From a virus, in the IMG/VR virus record IMGVR_UViG_3300043465_001344, positions 1-54,944 of that record: a stretch of 54,944 nt of DNA. One strand, 5' to 3'. Shown here in pieces: positions 29,113 to 37,730 of the stretch (position 1 is its first letter; each line of letters opens with the position of its first letter). The notes under the pieces were generated by a model. That model made no database searches, had not been told where the DNA came from, and saw only the letters and a list, made by a program, of their open reading frames with translations. The translations under genes and the position numbers were made by a program.

Positions 29113-31871
29113 TCCGCACAGTCCTCGTGGACCGCCGCAGCATCGCGGAGGAGGGTCCGAAAATCCTCGCGGTGATGGCCGCGGCCAAGGGCCTCGTCGG
29201 CATCGACTGCGAGACGCAAGACGACGCCCGGCACGACGGCCTCAACGCCTTCATGAAGGTCAACGAGGAGACGCGCCACAAGGCCAAGAACAAGCGCCTC
29301 GTCTTCGACATGCGCCGCACGGTGATGACCGGCTTCTCGCTCTACCCCGAGGGCCACGACGTCGCCTACTACATCAATCTGGCCCACGCCGACGTCGAGA
29401 ACCGGCTGGCGTGGGAGGAAGTGAAGCCCTTCCTCGACGCCAAGCCGGGCAGCGTCCTGTGGGTCGCGCACAACGCACCCTACGAGCTGACCGCCTTCAT
29501 GGCCTGCCACAGCTACGCGCTGGAGAACATCACCTGCACTATGCAGATGTCGGTGTCGGCCTTCGGCGACGACAACTACGACAAGCGGGAGTTCTGGGCT
29601 CGCGACCTCGGCCCGATCAAGATGCACCTGCAGCCGCTGCTCATGGCCGCGATGGAGACGCAGCCTTCGGACCTGATCCCCGACGAGGATGGTGAGGAGA
29701 CCCGGCGCTTCAGCCGCAAGGTCGACGAGATCATCGGCAAGATCACCTCGAAGACCGCAGACAGCGACGGCTCCTACAACGGCTATGTCTATGACATGGC
29801 CTACGGCCACGGCCTGAAGAACCTCGTCAAGAAGTTCTTCGGCGTCGAGATGACCACCTTCGACGAGGTCATGAATGGCAACGCCCACATGGGCATGCTG
29901 ACCGGCGATGAGGTCGTCGAGTACGGCGCGGACGACGCCTACTGGGTCGTCCCTCTCTTCCATCGTCTGATGCAAGAGCTGGCTCTGAACAGCCCCAACG
30001 CGCTGGGGACGTTCTTCGAGCAAGAGAACCCGATGATCCATGTCTACTCGGACATCTGGCTCGACGGGATGCGGGTCAACAAGCCCGCCATCGATGAACG
30101 CCGGGCGCTGGAGCGCGTCGAGTTCGCGAAGCTGCTGCGTGAACTGAAGCCGGCCATCCGCGCCCTGCTGCCGTTCGAGGACGGCCCTGAACGCGAGCTG
30201 GCCAAGCGTCAGGACTGGTACTTCAACCCGGACAAGCCTGATGCGGCCTGTGGCTACCACAAGTACCGCAGGCAGTGGGAGGATTGGGCCAACAGCCCCG
30301 ACAGCGCCGACGACTACGAGCAGTGCATCCAGATCTCGTCGCCCGTCGGCAACGCATGGATGATGGACCGTGAGGGCGTCGAGCTCAAGGCTTCGGCCAA
30401 GGCCAAGATGCTGTCGATCACCCACTACATGCCGGTGCGGGTCCTGCTCTACGACCTGATCCGCGCCAAGATGATGTTCGACAAGGGCAAGATCCAGTCG
30501 GATGGCGAAGCGCGCGGCAAGGTGCAGGACTGGCTGAAGCAGAACCAAGTCGACAACGCCGAGGCCAAGCTGAAGGTGATCGAGGTGATGACGGCCATGG
30601 CCGGCGTCGAGCAGCGCATGAAGCTGTACCTGACCCCCTACACCTTCCTCACCGACCCCGAGACGGACCGGATGTATCCGACCGTCAACTGCCTGCTGAA
30701 CACGCTGCGCCTCGCCGGCTCGACGCCGAACCTGATGCAGCTGGCCAAGCGCGGTGAGAGCACCTACGTCCGCGGCTTCTTCCTGCCGGACTACGACGAC
30801 CACGTCCTCGTCTCGCTCGACTGGTCGGCCTTCGAGCTGGTCATCATCGGCGAGCTGTCGGGCGACGAGGAGTTCGCCAAGGCCTTCGGCCAGCTGCCGC
30901 ACCAAGACATGCACCTCGGCGCGGCGGCCGACATCTTCCGGGCCGAAATCCCGTGGATGAGCGAGGAGATCTTCAAGACCCTGAAGAACTACCAGAGCCC
31001 GGACGACTTCCAGAAGGAGTACGGGTGCAAGGCCTTCGAACGCGACCGCCTCTTCACCAACCTGAAGGGCGAGGCGATGACCGGTGCCAAGGCCGCCAAG
31101 TACTGGCGGACCGAGATCGGCAAGGGGGCCAACTTCAACTACTGGTACTCGGGCTTCCTGACCACCGTCGGGCAGCGCATGGGTTGGGGTCTGCAGCGTA
31201 CCGGGGAGGCGACCGAGTTCTATCGGAACCGCTTCTGGGGCGGCGAGCAGTGGCGTATGGACACGATCCAGCACGCCGAAATCCACGGCTACGTCGAGCG
31301 CCTCGATGGTCACCGTCGGTTCCGCTACGAGGCCACGGAGGAGTGGATCCAAGCGTTCTCGGCCAAGTGGCCGGACGCGCAGGAGCTGCGCCCCATCGTC
31401 CGTGAGATCTGCCGCCGCATCAACAAGCGGGCCAAGAACCAAGCGGTCAACGCACAGGTTCAGGGCACCAACGCCTTCATCATCAAGCGGTCGATCCTTC
31501 GGCTGAAGAAGATGCTGGCCGAGGCCGGCTGGACGAAGCGTGAGGCCAACTTCAAGATCCCCGTCCACGACGAGAAGGTCTGGTCGGTCCACAAGGACCT
31601 CGTGGTCGAGTTCATCACGATGGCCCGCATGGTGATGATGTCGCACGACGACATCTTCAAGACGTTGAAGCTGGACGCCACACCGGCCGTCGGCCTGACC
31701 TTCGAGCCTTGGAACGGCGACAAGCCGATCAAGGGCCAGATCGGCCAGATCGAACTGTTCGAGGCCCCGAAGCTGGACTTCCTCCCCGAGAGCGCATGGG
31801 GCGGGCGTCTCAATGACGACCAGACTAGATCAGTCGTCGAGTTCTTGATGCACCAGAGGCAATCAGCATGA
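29109..31871 (+). CDS. family A DNA polymerase with 3'-5' exonuclease, 920 aa
   Basis: Replicative polymerase. Exonuclease motifs: GIDCET (31-36), AHNAPYE (120-126), YGADDAY (272-278). Polymerase motif A SLDWSAFEL (569-577), motif B region WRTEIGKGANFNYWYSG (666-682) with the conserved Lys, motif C VHDE (819-822). GTG start in a GTGA overlap. The motif B segment reads NYWYSG instead of the common NFGxxYG, a deviation worth noting. The C-terminal ~60 residues after motif C are acidic and could carry a clamp or accessory contact. Confidence 0.9.
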   Translation: MIRTVLVDRRSIAEEGPKILAVMAAAKGLVGIDCETQDDARHDGLNAFMKVNEETRHKAKNKRLVFDMRRTVMTGFSLYPEGHDVAYYINLAHADVENRLAWEEVKPFLDAKPGSVLWVAHNAPYELTAFMACHSYALENITCTMQMSVSAFGDDNYDKREFWARDLGPIKMHLQPLLMAAMETQPSDLIPDEDGEETRRFSRKVDEIIGKITSKTADSDGSYNGYVYDMAYGHGLKNLVKKFFGVEMTTFDEVMNGNAHMGMLTGDEVVEYGADDAYWVVPLFHRLMQELALNSPNALGTFFEQENPMIHVYSDIWLDGMRVNKPAIDERRALERVEFAKLLRELKPAIRALLPFEDGPERELAKRQDWYFNPDKPDAACGYHKYRRQWEDWANSPDSADDYEQCIQISSPVGNAWMMDREGVELKASAKAKMLSITHYMPVRVLLYDLIRAKMMFDKGKIQSDGEARGKVQDWLKQNQVDNAEAKLKVIEVMTAMAGVEQRMKLYLTPYTFLTDPETDRMYPTVNCLLNTLRLAGSTPNLMQLAKRGESTYVRGFFLPDYDDHVLVSLDWSAFELVIIGELSGDEEFAKAFGQLPHQDMHLGAAADIFRAEIPWMSEEIFKTLKNYQSPDDFQKEYGCKAFERDRLFTNLKGEAMTGAKAAKYWRTEIGKGANFNYWYSGFLTTVGQRMGWGLQRTGEATEFYRNRFWGGEQWRMDTIQHAEIHGYVERLDGHRRFRYEATEEWIQAFSAKWPDAQELRPIVREICRRINKRAKNQAVNAQVQGTNAFIIKRSILRLKKMLAEAGWTKREANFKIPVHDEKVWSVHKDLVVEFITMARMVMMSHDDIFKTLKLDATPAVGLTFEPWNGDKPIKGQIGQIELFEAPKLDFLPESAWGGRLNDDQTRSVVEFLMHQRQSA

Positions 31872-32062
31872 GTGAGCGCGAGTTCCCTATTGAACCCCAC
31901 GGGGTCGCCTACGATTGCGACGAGTGCGGAGAAGAGATGAAGCCAGCGAGCATGACGATGCGGATGACTAATCCGCCCCAGATGGCTCACGAGTGCCCCG
32001 CCGGGCACATCATCTGGCTCACCGAGCGGTACCCCACCGTCCGTTGGAGGCACCGGGCATGA
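31868..32062 (+). CDS. zinc-ribbon-like protein, 64 aa
   Basis: CDECG (residues 17-21) and a downstream HECPAGH (about 41-47) give four possible Zn ligands. It overlaps the polymerase stop and the next ATG. Likely a small zinc protein, perhaps a nucleic-acid-binding accessory. Confidence 0.6.
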   Translation: MSEREFPIEPHGVAYDCDECGEEMKPASMTMRMTNPPQMAHECPAGHIIWLTERYPTVRWRHRA

Positions 32063-32379
32063 CGTTCGGCGAGTACATCGAAGACCTGTCAGCGCAGGGT
32101 AAGGCGAAGGGGCAAGACTTCGCCTACGCCGTGCGCTGGCAGCTCGACCCGGTCTCGAAGGAGAACACCCCGCTCGAAGCTGACGTGCGCTGGCTCGACG
32201 CCGGAGGGCACATGACCGAGTGGCCGGAGCGCACCACGGACCAGATGCGAGCTCTCGGGCAACATTGGGACGAGAAGTGGACCTTCGTCCGCTGCGCGGT
32301 CCAGCCACCCCGGAAGACCATCAGCCTGAAGCCGGGCAAGTTCCTGCCGGCCATGCCCAATATCGAGATCGAACGATGA
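32059..32379 (+). CDS. hypothetical protein, 106 aa
   Basis: ATGA overlap with the zinc-ribbon gene. Begins MTFGEYIEDLSAQGKAKGQDF. No family recognised; located among replication genes. Ends in an ATGA overlap with the resolvase-like gene. Confidence 0.55.
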   Translation: MTFGEYIEDLSAQGKAKGQDFAYAVRWQLDPVSKENTPLEADVRWLDAGGHMTEWPERTTDQMRALGQHWDEKWTFVRCAVQPPRKTISLKPGKFLPAMPNIEIER

Positions 32380-32819
32380 CCAAGAACACCGGCAAGCCGT
32401 CGGAGGAGATCTTCGACACCCACTTCACCCGCCTCGGCAAGCGGGCCTACGTCCACAAGTTCACCGACGCCTCCGAGGTGACGGGCATGAACAAGGGCCG
32501 GGTCGGCTCGGGCTTCGTCAACGTCAAGGCGCAGCCCGCGGACCGGCTGGTGGTTCTGGACGGCCAGATGTTCTTCGCCGAGGTGAAGTCGTCGGTCGCC
32601 GAGCACGACCGGTTCGACTTCAAACTGCTGAAGAAGGGTCAGAACGCCGCCGGCGCTCAGGCTATCGCAGCGGGCGGGGCCTACTGGGTCTACTACCACC
32701 ACATCGCCACCGACGAGTGGTTCCGCTTCCCCTACGGTGTGGTCTTGGCCGCCAAGGCCGCCGGCCAGTCTTCCATCCCCCTCGCAATGATGCGAACCAA
32801 TATGATCTGGGTACCATGA
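32376..32819 (+). CDS. PD-(D/E)XK nuclease, Holliday-junction-resolvase-like, 147 aa
   Basis: Residues about 52-73 read DRLVVLDGQMFFAEVKSSV, the D...(E)xK centre of the restriction-nuclease-like fold. A downstream Gln-containing helix (LKKGQNAAGAQ) follows, as in archaeal-type Holliday junction resolvases. An Arg/Lys-rich start could contact DNA. It probably cleaves branched recombination or replication intermediates; the substrate is inferred from fold and location. Confidence 0.7.
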   Translation: MTKNTGKPSEEIFDTHFTRLGKRAYVHKFTDASEVTGMNKGRVGSGFVNVKAQPADRLVVLDGQMFFAEVKSSVAEHDRFDFKLLKKGQNAAGAQAIAAGGAYWVYYHHIATDEWFRFPYGVVLAAKAAGQSSIPLAMMRTNMIWVP

Positions 32820-33415
32820 CCGACGCGCCTATCTGTTCCTACTACGACATCATGACGGACATCGAGACGACCGGCACCCGGCCGGACCGTCACCACGTCA
32901 TGTCGCTGGCCGGTGTGGCCTTCAACTGGCACGAGGGTCAGGTTTCCCCCGACACCTTCTACGTCACCATGGCGATGCCCGGCTGGCGCAGCTGGGACGA
33001 GGACACCCGGGCGTGGTGGTCGAAGCAGAAGACCGAGACGTTCGCCGCCGCGACCGAGAACCCCGTCAGCCTCACGGAGGGTATGTGGCGCTACCAGCAG
33101 TGGGTCCGTAGGGTCACCGGGGTGCTGGACGCCCCGAGGCTCTGGGCCAAGCCAATCAGCTTCGAGTGGCCGTTCATCGAGAGCTGCTTCCGTGACGCCG
33201 AAGTGGACAACCCCTTCCACTTCCGAGACTGTATCGATATGCAGAGCTTCATCAGGGGCATGCGGATGAACCCGGCCGCTCCTGCGTTCGACAAGCAGGT
33301 TCCGTTCGTCGGCAACGAGCATCATGCTCTCGATGACACCCTGCACCAGATTGTGGTCACCCTGACCGCAAAGGCGAAGTTCGCCACCACCCCGAAGGAG
33401 ACTACCGATGACTGA
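32816..33415 (+). CDS. DEDD-type 3'-5' exonuclease, 199 aa
   Basis: First motif DIETTG (residues about 14-19) and final HHALDDTLHQ (about 173-182) are the D-E and H-D-x4-D/E signatures of DEDD exonucleases. WW residues in the middle (RAWWSKQ) match the Rv2179c-like subgroup that includes RNA 3'-5' exonucleases. Substrate (RNA or DNA) cannot be told. Overlaps the resolvase-like gene by 4 nt. Confidence 0.75.
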   Translation: MTDAPICSYYDIMTDIETTGTRPDRHHVMSLAGVAFNWHEGQVSPDTFYVTMAMPGWRSWDEDTRAWWSKQKTETFAAATENPVSLTEGMWRYQQWVRRVTGVLDAPRLWAKPISFEWPFIESCFRDAEVDNPFHFRDCIDMQSFIRGMRMNPAAPAFDKQVPFVGNEHHALDDTLHQIVVTLTAKAKFATTPKETTDD

Positions 33416-33800
33416 CAAGAAGGCCCCGCCCGCGCCTCCCGCGCCTCCCGCGCCTCCCGCCACCCCCGTGATCAAGTTCGGCAACCCCGACAGCGTCAAG
33501 CCCGGCCAGCTGTTCAACACCTATCGCCTCGGCGACAAGTGGGCCGACGCCGTCCAGAAGGACGACGTGGTCACTCTGGCCAACACCGATGGCCAAGGCT
33601 TCGGCACCGCCGAGGTCGTCTCGGTCCACTCCGGCCAGTGGGATGCCGTCAAGCCGTTCGCCAGCGACAATCACGAGGTCGCGCACTTCGGGCCGGCCGA
33701 GGCCGCCGAGCTGCTCTACGACAACCTGCGTCGTTACTATCCCGACGACATCAAGGACAACTCGCGCTTCACGGTCCTGTACCTGCGTCGCGTTTCCTGA
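33408..33800 (+). CDS. Pro-rich protein with ASCH/PUA-like core, 130 aa
   Basis: N terminus has a PPAP repeat (APPAPPAPP). The core, about residues 40-75, has LGDKWADAVQKDDVVTLAN then GTAEVVSVHSGQW, recalling the ASCH/PUA-like fold (GDxV then an added strand with a turn). ASCH domains are RNA-related in several phages. The match is moderate. Confidence 0.5.
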   Translation: MTDKKAPPAPPAPPAPPATPVIKFGNPDSVKPGQLFNTYRLGDKWADAVQKDDVVTLANTDGQGFGTAEVVSVHSGQWDAVKPFASDNHEVAHFGPAEAAELLYDNLRRYYPDDIKDNSRFTVLYLRRVS

Positions 33801-33806
33801 CCGCCT

Positions 33807-33830
33807 CTGGCCGCCCTCCGGGGCGGCCAG
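33807..33830 (+). other. 10-bp hairpin with TCCG loop
   Basis: CTGGCCGCCC pairs perfectly with GGGCGGCCAG in the 48-nt gap before the SbcD-like gene. No T run. Probably a 3'-end stabiliser or weak terminator. Confidence 0.5.
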
Positions 33831-33848
33831 CCACCCTGTGAGAAGACC

Positions 33849-34829
33849 ATGATCAAGATCCTTGGAGACGTCCACCTTGGCAAACGGTGGAAGAACGGCG
33901 TGAGCCTCGCTCGCCGCGGCGACCGCGAGAGCCTGCAGTGGGCCGAGTTCGAGGCGAACCTGATGGACGTGGCCGGCGTTACGCACCACATTCAGGTCGG
34001 CGATCTGTTCGACGAGGCCATCGTCCCCTACGGCGTCATCTGGCGGGCCGCGATGGCTTACCAGAGGGCGGCCGAGGCCAACCCTCACTGCTCCTACATT
34101 CTCTACCGTGGCAACCACGACGCCAGCCGCGACGTCGAGAAGGTGACGGCCTTCCAGATTTTCTCGGCCATCGTGGGCGAAGCCGTCATGGTCGCTGCTG
34201 ATGAGCCGTTCATGCTGGTGATTGACAGCGAGCGACACGTCTTCATCCCGTGGCACCCGGTCCTGTCGGCCGGCGAGATGATCCTCGAGCATGAGAGCCT
34301 GATCCGCGGTGCGGACGTGGTCTACGGCCACTGGGACGTCGACCGCCGGCAGATCGAGAGCACCAACTACATCCCGGCCGTGACCCTGAAGGCGCTGGGC
34401 GTCAAGCGGGCCGTGACCGGCCACGACCACAACAAGCGCGACGAGGTGATCGAGGGTCTCGACGTCCACGTCACGGGGTCGATGCAGCCCTATGACCACA
34501 GCCAAGATGAGGATGAACGCCTCTATGTGACGAGGGATCTGGCCGACGTCCTTGCGAACCTCGACGGCTTCAAGGACAAGCATCTCCGGGTGCGGCTGCA
34601 GCCGGGGGAGGTGCTCGATGTACAGGTTGATTGCCTCCAGCTTACTCAGGTCCGAGATGGCCAAGAGGAGGAGGTTGTGGCGCTGGATGTTGAGTTCGAG
34701 CCATTCGACTTCGAGGCCCTGCTCAAGCGGGCCATCGACGAGGTCGGCCTCGGCGAGACCGTCGCCACCGCCATGCGAGAGCGCCTGAAGGAGCACCGGC
34801 TCCACGAGGATGACCAGAATGTCGGATAA
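33849..34829 (+). CDS. SbcD/Mre11-like nuclease, 326 aa
   Basis: Calcineurin-like metallophosphoesterase of the recombination type. Motifs in order: GDVHLG (6-11), GDLFD (51-55), GNHD (88-91), a GHWD segment (160-163) and TGHDHN (190-195). It likely forms a complex with the SbcC-like product encoded just downstream (one small gene between), processing DNA ends as in T4 gp47/gp46. Confidence 0.85.
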   Translation: MIKILGDVHLGKRWKNGVSLARRGDRESLQWAEFEANLMDVAGVTHHIQVGDLFDEAIVPYGVIWRAAMAYQRAAEANPHCSYILYRGNHDASRDVEKVTAFQIFSAIVGEAVMVAADEPFMLVIDSERHVFIPWHPVLSAGEMILEHESLIRGADVVYGHWDVDRRQIESTNYIPAVTLKALGVKRAVTGHDHNKRDEVIEGLDVHVTGSMQPYDHSQDEDERLYVTRDLADVLANLDGFKDKHLRVRLQPGEVLDVQVDCLQLTQVRDGQEEEVVALDVEFEPFDFEALLKRAIDEVGLGETVATAMRERLKEHRLHEDDQNVG

Positions 34830-35034
34830 CGCCCCTGCTATCGGGCTACTGACCTACTGCGTCAACAATCTCACCATCATCACCGACGGCGAGCGCAGCC
34901 TGCTGCGCGAAATGCTCGCCGCCGCCCACCGAAACACCCTCCACGAGTGGGGGCAGGCGAACCTGCCCCGCGCTCTTGAGGTGCGACGGTTGTTCGACAA
35001 GATCAAGGCTCACCTCAATGCTACATCGTCTTAA
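34819..35034 (+). CDS. hypothetical protein, 71 aa
   Basis: ATG at 34819, nine bases after GAGG; an in-frame ATG at 34810 is possible but too close to the GAGG. Helical protein between the SbcD-like and SbcC-like genes, overlapping both. Its place suggests a partner, but no family is known. Confidence 0.5.
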   Translation: MSDNAPAIGLLTYCVNNLTIITDGERSLLREMLAAAHRNTLHEWGQANLPRALEVRRLFDKIKAHLNATSS

Positions 35035-37126
35035 ATACTCCGTCACCTTCCCCTCGACCGGTCGGACCCTGTCCGCCGATCTGACGTTCTCGAAGGGCCT
35101 GACCGCGCTGACCGGCGCGAACGAGACCGGCAAGACCATGGTGCTGGAAGTGGCCCGCTGGCTGCTGTTCGGGACCGCCGCCCTGCGCGGCACGGCCGAC
35201 GACTACAAGACGCTGGTCGGCTACGGTGCCTTCGAGATCAAGGGCAACCTGATCGAGATCGACCGGTCCGCCCGGGGCGCGACCATGAAGCGCAACGGGG
35301 CGGCCGTGGCCACTGGCACCAAGCCGGTGAACCAGAAGGTCGTGGAGGAGCTGGGCTTCGGCCTGTCGGTCTTCGACATCGCCAACTCGATCAATCAGGG
35401 CGAGGTGGAGAAGCTGGGCTCGATGACGCCGACCGCCCGCAAGGCGATGGTCGACAGCGTCCTCGGTCTGGCCGTGCTGGATCTGGTGTCGAAGTGGGCC
35501 GGCGAGGAAGCCAAGCTGCTCGACCGTCAGGCCGACGGCCTGAAGGAGCGGCTGACGCCGCCCGGTGCGCCGCCCGAGAAGCCGGAGGGGTACCAGACGG
35601 TCGCCATCTTGGAGCCGTGGTTGGCTGAACTGCGTCGGGACGCCGACGAGCTGGCCGGGATTGAGGGCTGGCTGGCCGCCCCGGCACCGGGCAAACCCGA
35701 GAAGCCGACCACCAAGGTCGAGCTCCCCTCGGAGAACCTCGTCAGCCTCGCTGCGAAGCGCGCTGACGCCCGCGAGCTGGTCGCCGGTCTCTCCGTGGCC
35801 GTCAACGCCTTGCCGGCCTCAGCGGCCTTCCCCGCCACCACGCTGGACGCCGTTGAGCGGGCGTGGGACGCCTATGACGCGTTCGAGGTCGAGGTGCAGT
35901 GGGCCAAGGCCAACCCCCGGCCCACGACGCCCTACGCCGATCTGATCCAGATGCAGGTCGCGTGGGACCTGCGCAACGAGTGGGGCCACTACGAAAATCA
36001 GGTCCGCGAGGTCGAGCGGCTGCGCGCGGCGCTGGAAAACGTCGAGAAGGTCACCTGCCCCGCGTGTCAGCATGACTTCGCGCTGCACGCTGATCACGCC
36101 GCGCGCCTTGGCGCAGAGCTGGAGTTGGCCGAGCAGGGTATGTCGGACATCAGGCCCTCGCAGCCGAAGCCGGACGAGCCGAAGCTGAAGTCGGCTGAGA
36201 TCGACCGACTGGTCGCCGCGTGGGAGACCACCGACGACGCCCGTCATGCCGCGCTCTTCATGAACCCCGGCGCGACCAAGCCCGACATGACCCGCCGGGA
36301 GATCGACACCTACCGGCGGCAGCTGGAACAGGTCGCCGAGCGTGAACCACTGGCCGCGGAGCTGGCTGTCGCCCAGAAGAAGTTCGAGGCGATGGCCGAC
36401 TACGAAGCGATGCTCGCGGAGCGTCGCCAGTACGAGACGATGTTGGCCTCCTACCAGACCCAGCTGGCCGCCTACGAGGGCTGGCAGGCTGAGGCGACCA
36501 AGAAGCAGGCCCGCAAGACCCAACTGGCCGGCGCACCGGCTGCCCGGGACAAGATGGAGGTCAGCCTACAGCAGGCCCGGGGCTATGAGCACGCCGAGCG
36601 GACCTACAGCACCACCCACGACGCCTACGTCAAGGGCGTCGCCGAGGTCGGCCGGCTGCAGGACGAGGCCGACGAGCACCGCAAGGTGCGCGAGGTCATG
36701 GCCGTCCTGCGCGGCCTGATCAAGCAGCACGTCGTGCCGTCGCTCAACGTCGTGGCCAGCCAGCTGCTCCGGCAGATGACGGGCGGTCAGCGGAACATCA
36801 TCCACGTCGATGACGACTTCAACGTCAGGGTCGACGACCAGAGCCTCGACACCCTGTCTGGCTCCGGCAAGGCCTGCGCCAACCTCGCCCTGCGTATCGC
36901 GCTGGGGCAGGTGCTGACCAACCGGGTCTTCTCGATCATGCTGGCCGACGAGATCGACGCCAGCATGGATGAGTTCCGTTCCGAGCAGACTGCAGATGTC
37001 CTACGGATGTTGGAAGAAAGGGTCTCCCAAGTACTTCTCGTCTCCCATAAGCCAGTCGATGCGCCGCATCATGTCAGGCTCGGAGGATTTAGTGACGACT
37101 GCGACAACCCCGGATCAGGTTCGTGA
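35018..37126 (+). CDS. SbcC/Rad50-like ATPase, 702 aa
   Basis: SMC-like DNA repair ATPase. Walker A GANETGKT (33-40), a CPAC zinc hook (347-350) midway between two coiled-coil arms, signature-like LSGSGKACANLALR (about 610-625), Walker B IMLADEID (about 639-646) and LVSHK near residue 680. With the SbcD-like nuclease it should form an Mre11-Rad50-type complex on DNA ends. The start at MLHRLKYS follows the previous gene with a 17-nt overlap. Confidence 0.85.
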   Translation: MLHRLKYSVTFPSTGRTLSADLTFSKGLTALTGANETGKTMVLEVARWLLFGTAALRGTADDYKTLVGYGAFEIKGNLIEIDRSARGATMKRNGAAVATGTKPVNQKVVEELGFGLSVFDIANSINQGEVEKLGSMTPTARKAMVDSVLGLAVLDLVSKWAGEEAKLLDRQADGLKERLTPPGAPPEKPEGYQTVAILEPWLAELRRDADELAGIEGWLAAPAPGKPEKPTTKVELPSENLVSLAAKRADARELVAGLSVAVNALPASAAFPATTLDAVERAWDAYDAFEVEVQWAKANPRPTTPYADLIQMQVAWDLRNEWGHYENQVREVERLRAALENVEKVTCPACQHDFALHADHAARLGAELELAEQGMSDIRPSQPKPDEPKLKSAEIDRLVAAWETTDDARHAALFMNPGATKPDMTRREIDTYRRQLEQVAEREPLAAELAVAQKKFEAMADYEAMLAERRQYETMLASYQTQLAAYEGWQAEATKKQARKTQLAGAPAARDKMEVSLQQARGYEHAERTYSTTHDAYVKGVAEVGRLQDEADEHRKVREVMAVLRGLIKQHVVPSLNVVASQLLRQMTGGQRNIIHVDDDFNVRVDDQSLDTLSGSGKACANLALRIALGQVLTNRVFSIMLADEIDASMDEFRSEQTADVLRMLEERVSQVLLVSHKPVDAPHHVRLGGFSDDCDNPGSGS

Positions 37127-37502
37127 CCTGTACAACGAGTGCGGGGGTGACCTTGAACAGGTCGCCGCCCGCCTCGGGCTGCCCTACAGCGAGTTCGTCT
37201 CGAAGTTCGGTGCGGAGGTAGCCCCGGCTTCCACCCCACCGGCGCGACGCCGGCCGCCGCCGTCCGATCTGGGGCACCGTGAAGGTGCTCCCAATCCGAA
37301 GTACATCGTCGCCGTGCGCCATGCGGACAACCCCATGTGGCCCACGGAACATCAGTCTGCCATCGCGCTCGCCCGGGCCAACTATGAGGCCGGGACGCAC
37401 GAGATGGTTCAGGGCCGGGATCGCGACTGGTTCATCCAGTATTCGATCCCCCGCCAGAAGCGTACCGGGGCGAGGAAGTTCTTCCACACCCACGGCTATT
37501 GA
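37092..37502 (+). CDS. hypothetical protein, 136 aa
   Basis: GTG start with GGAGG five bases upstream, overlapping the SbcC-like gene by 35 nt. Begins MTTATTPDQVRDLYNECGGDLEQ (HTH-like helices, about residues 5-35). The C terminus contains HADNPMWPTEHQSAIALARANYEAG. No family recognised. Confidence 0.55.
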   Translation: MTTATTPDQVRDLYNECGGDLEQVAARLGLPYSEFVSKFGAEVAPASTPPARRRPPPSDLGHREGAPNPKYIVAVRHADNPMWPTEHQSAIALARANYEAGTHEMVQGRDRDWFIQYSIPRQKRTGARKFFHTHGY

Positions 37503-37529
37503 ACATCAACCGGAGAAGGGCACTACTCC

Positions 37530-37730
37530 ATGAAGACCACCGAAGAAGGCCGCGCTTGGTTTACCGGGCTTATCGGCCTCCCTGCTGCACTCTGCTGGAT
37601 CGCCTATGGCGCTGGCTGGCTGCTGTACCCCCGCTTTCCCGAGCTGACCCCTGAAACCTGCGCGAAGGGCGTCGCTGCCGGCTACTACAGCCTCGCGATG
37701 TTGATCCTGTTCACGGGAGGGATGCGCTAA
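37530..37730 (+). CDS. two-segment membrane protein, 66 aa
   Basis: Transmembrane segments at about residues 10-31 (WFTGLIGLPAALCWIAYGAG) and 47-64. A GGAGAAGG lies upstream of the ATG. Overlaps the ligase ATG by 1 nt. Function unknown. Confidence 0.6.
   Translation: MKTTEEGRAWFTGLIGLPAALCWIAYGAGWLLYPRFPELTPETCAKGVAAGYYSLAMLILFTGGMR

Noticed and set aside
28959-31646. Very long minus-strand open frame opposite DNA polymerase
   Set aside because: The plus strand encodes all polymerase and exonuclease motifs. The antisense frame is Leu/Val/His-rich noise of GC-rich DNA.
33402-34805. Minus-strand 467-codon open frame opposite the SbcD-like gene
   Set aside because: The SbcD metal-binding motifs lie on the plus strand; this frame has none.
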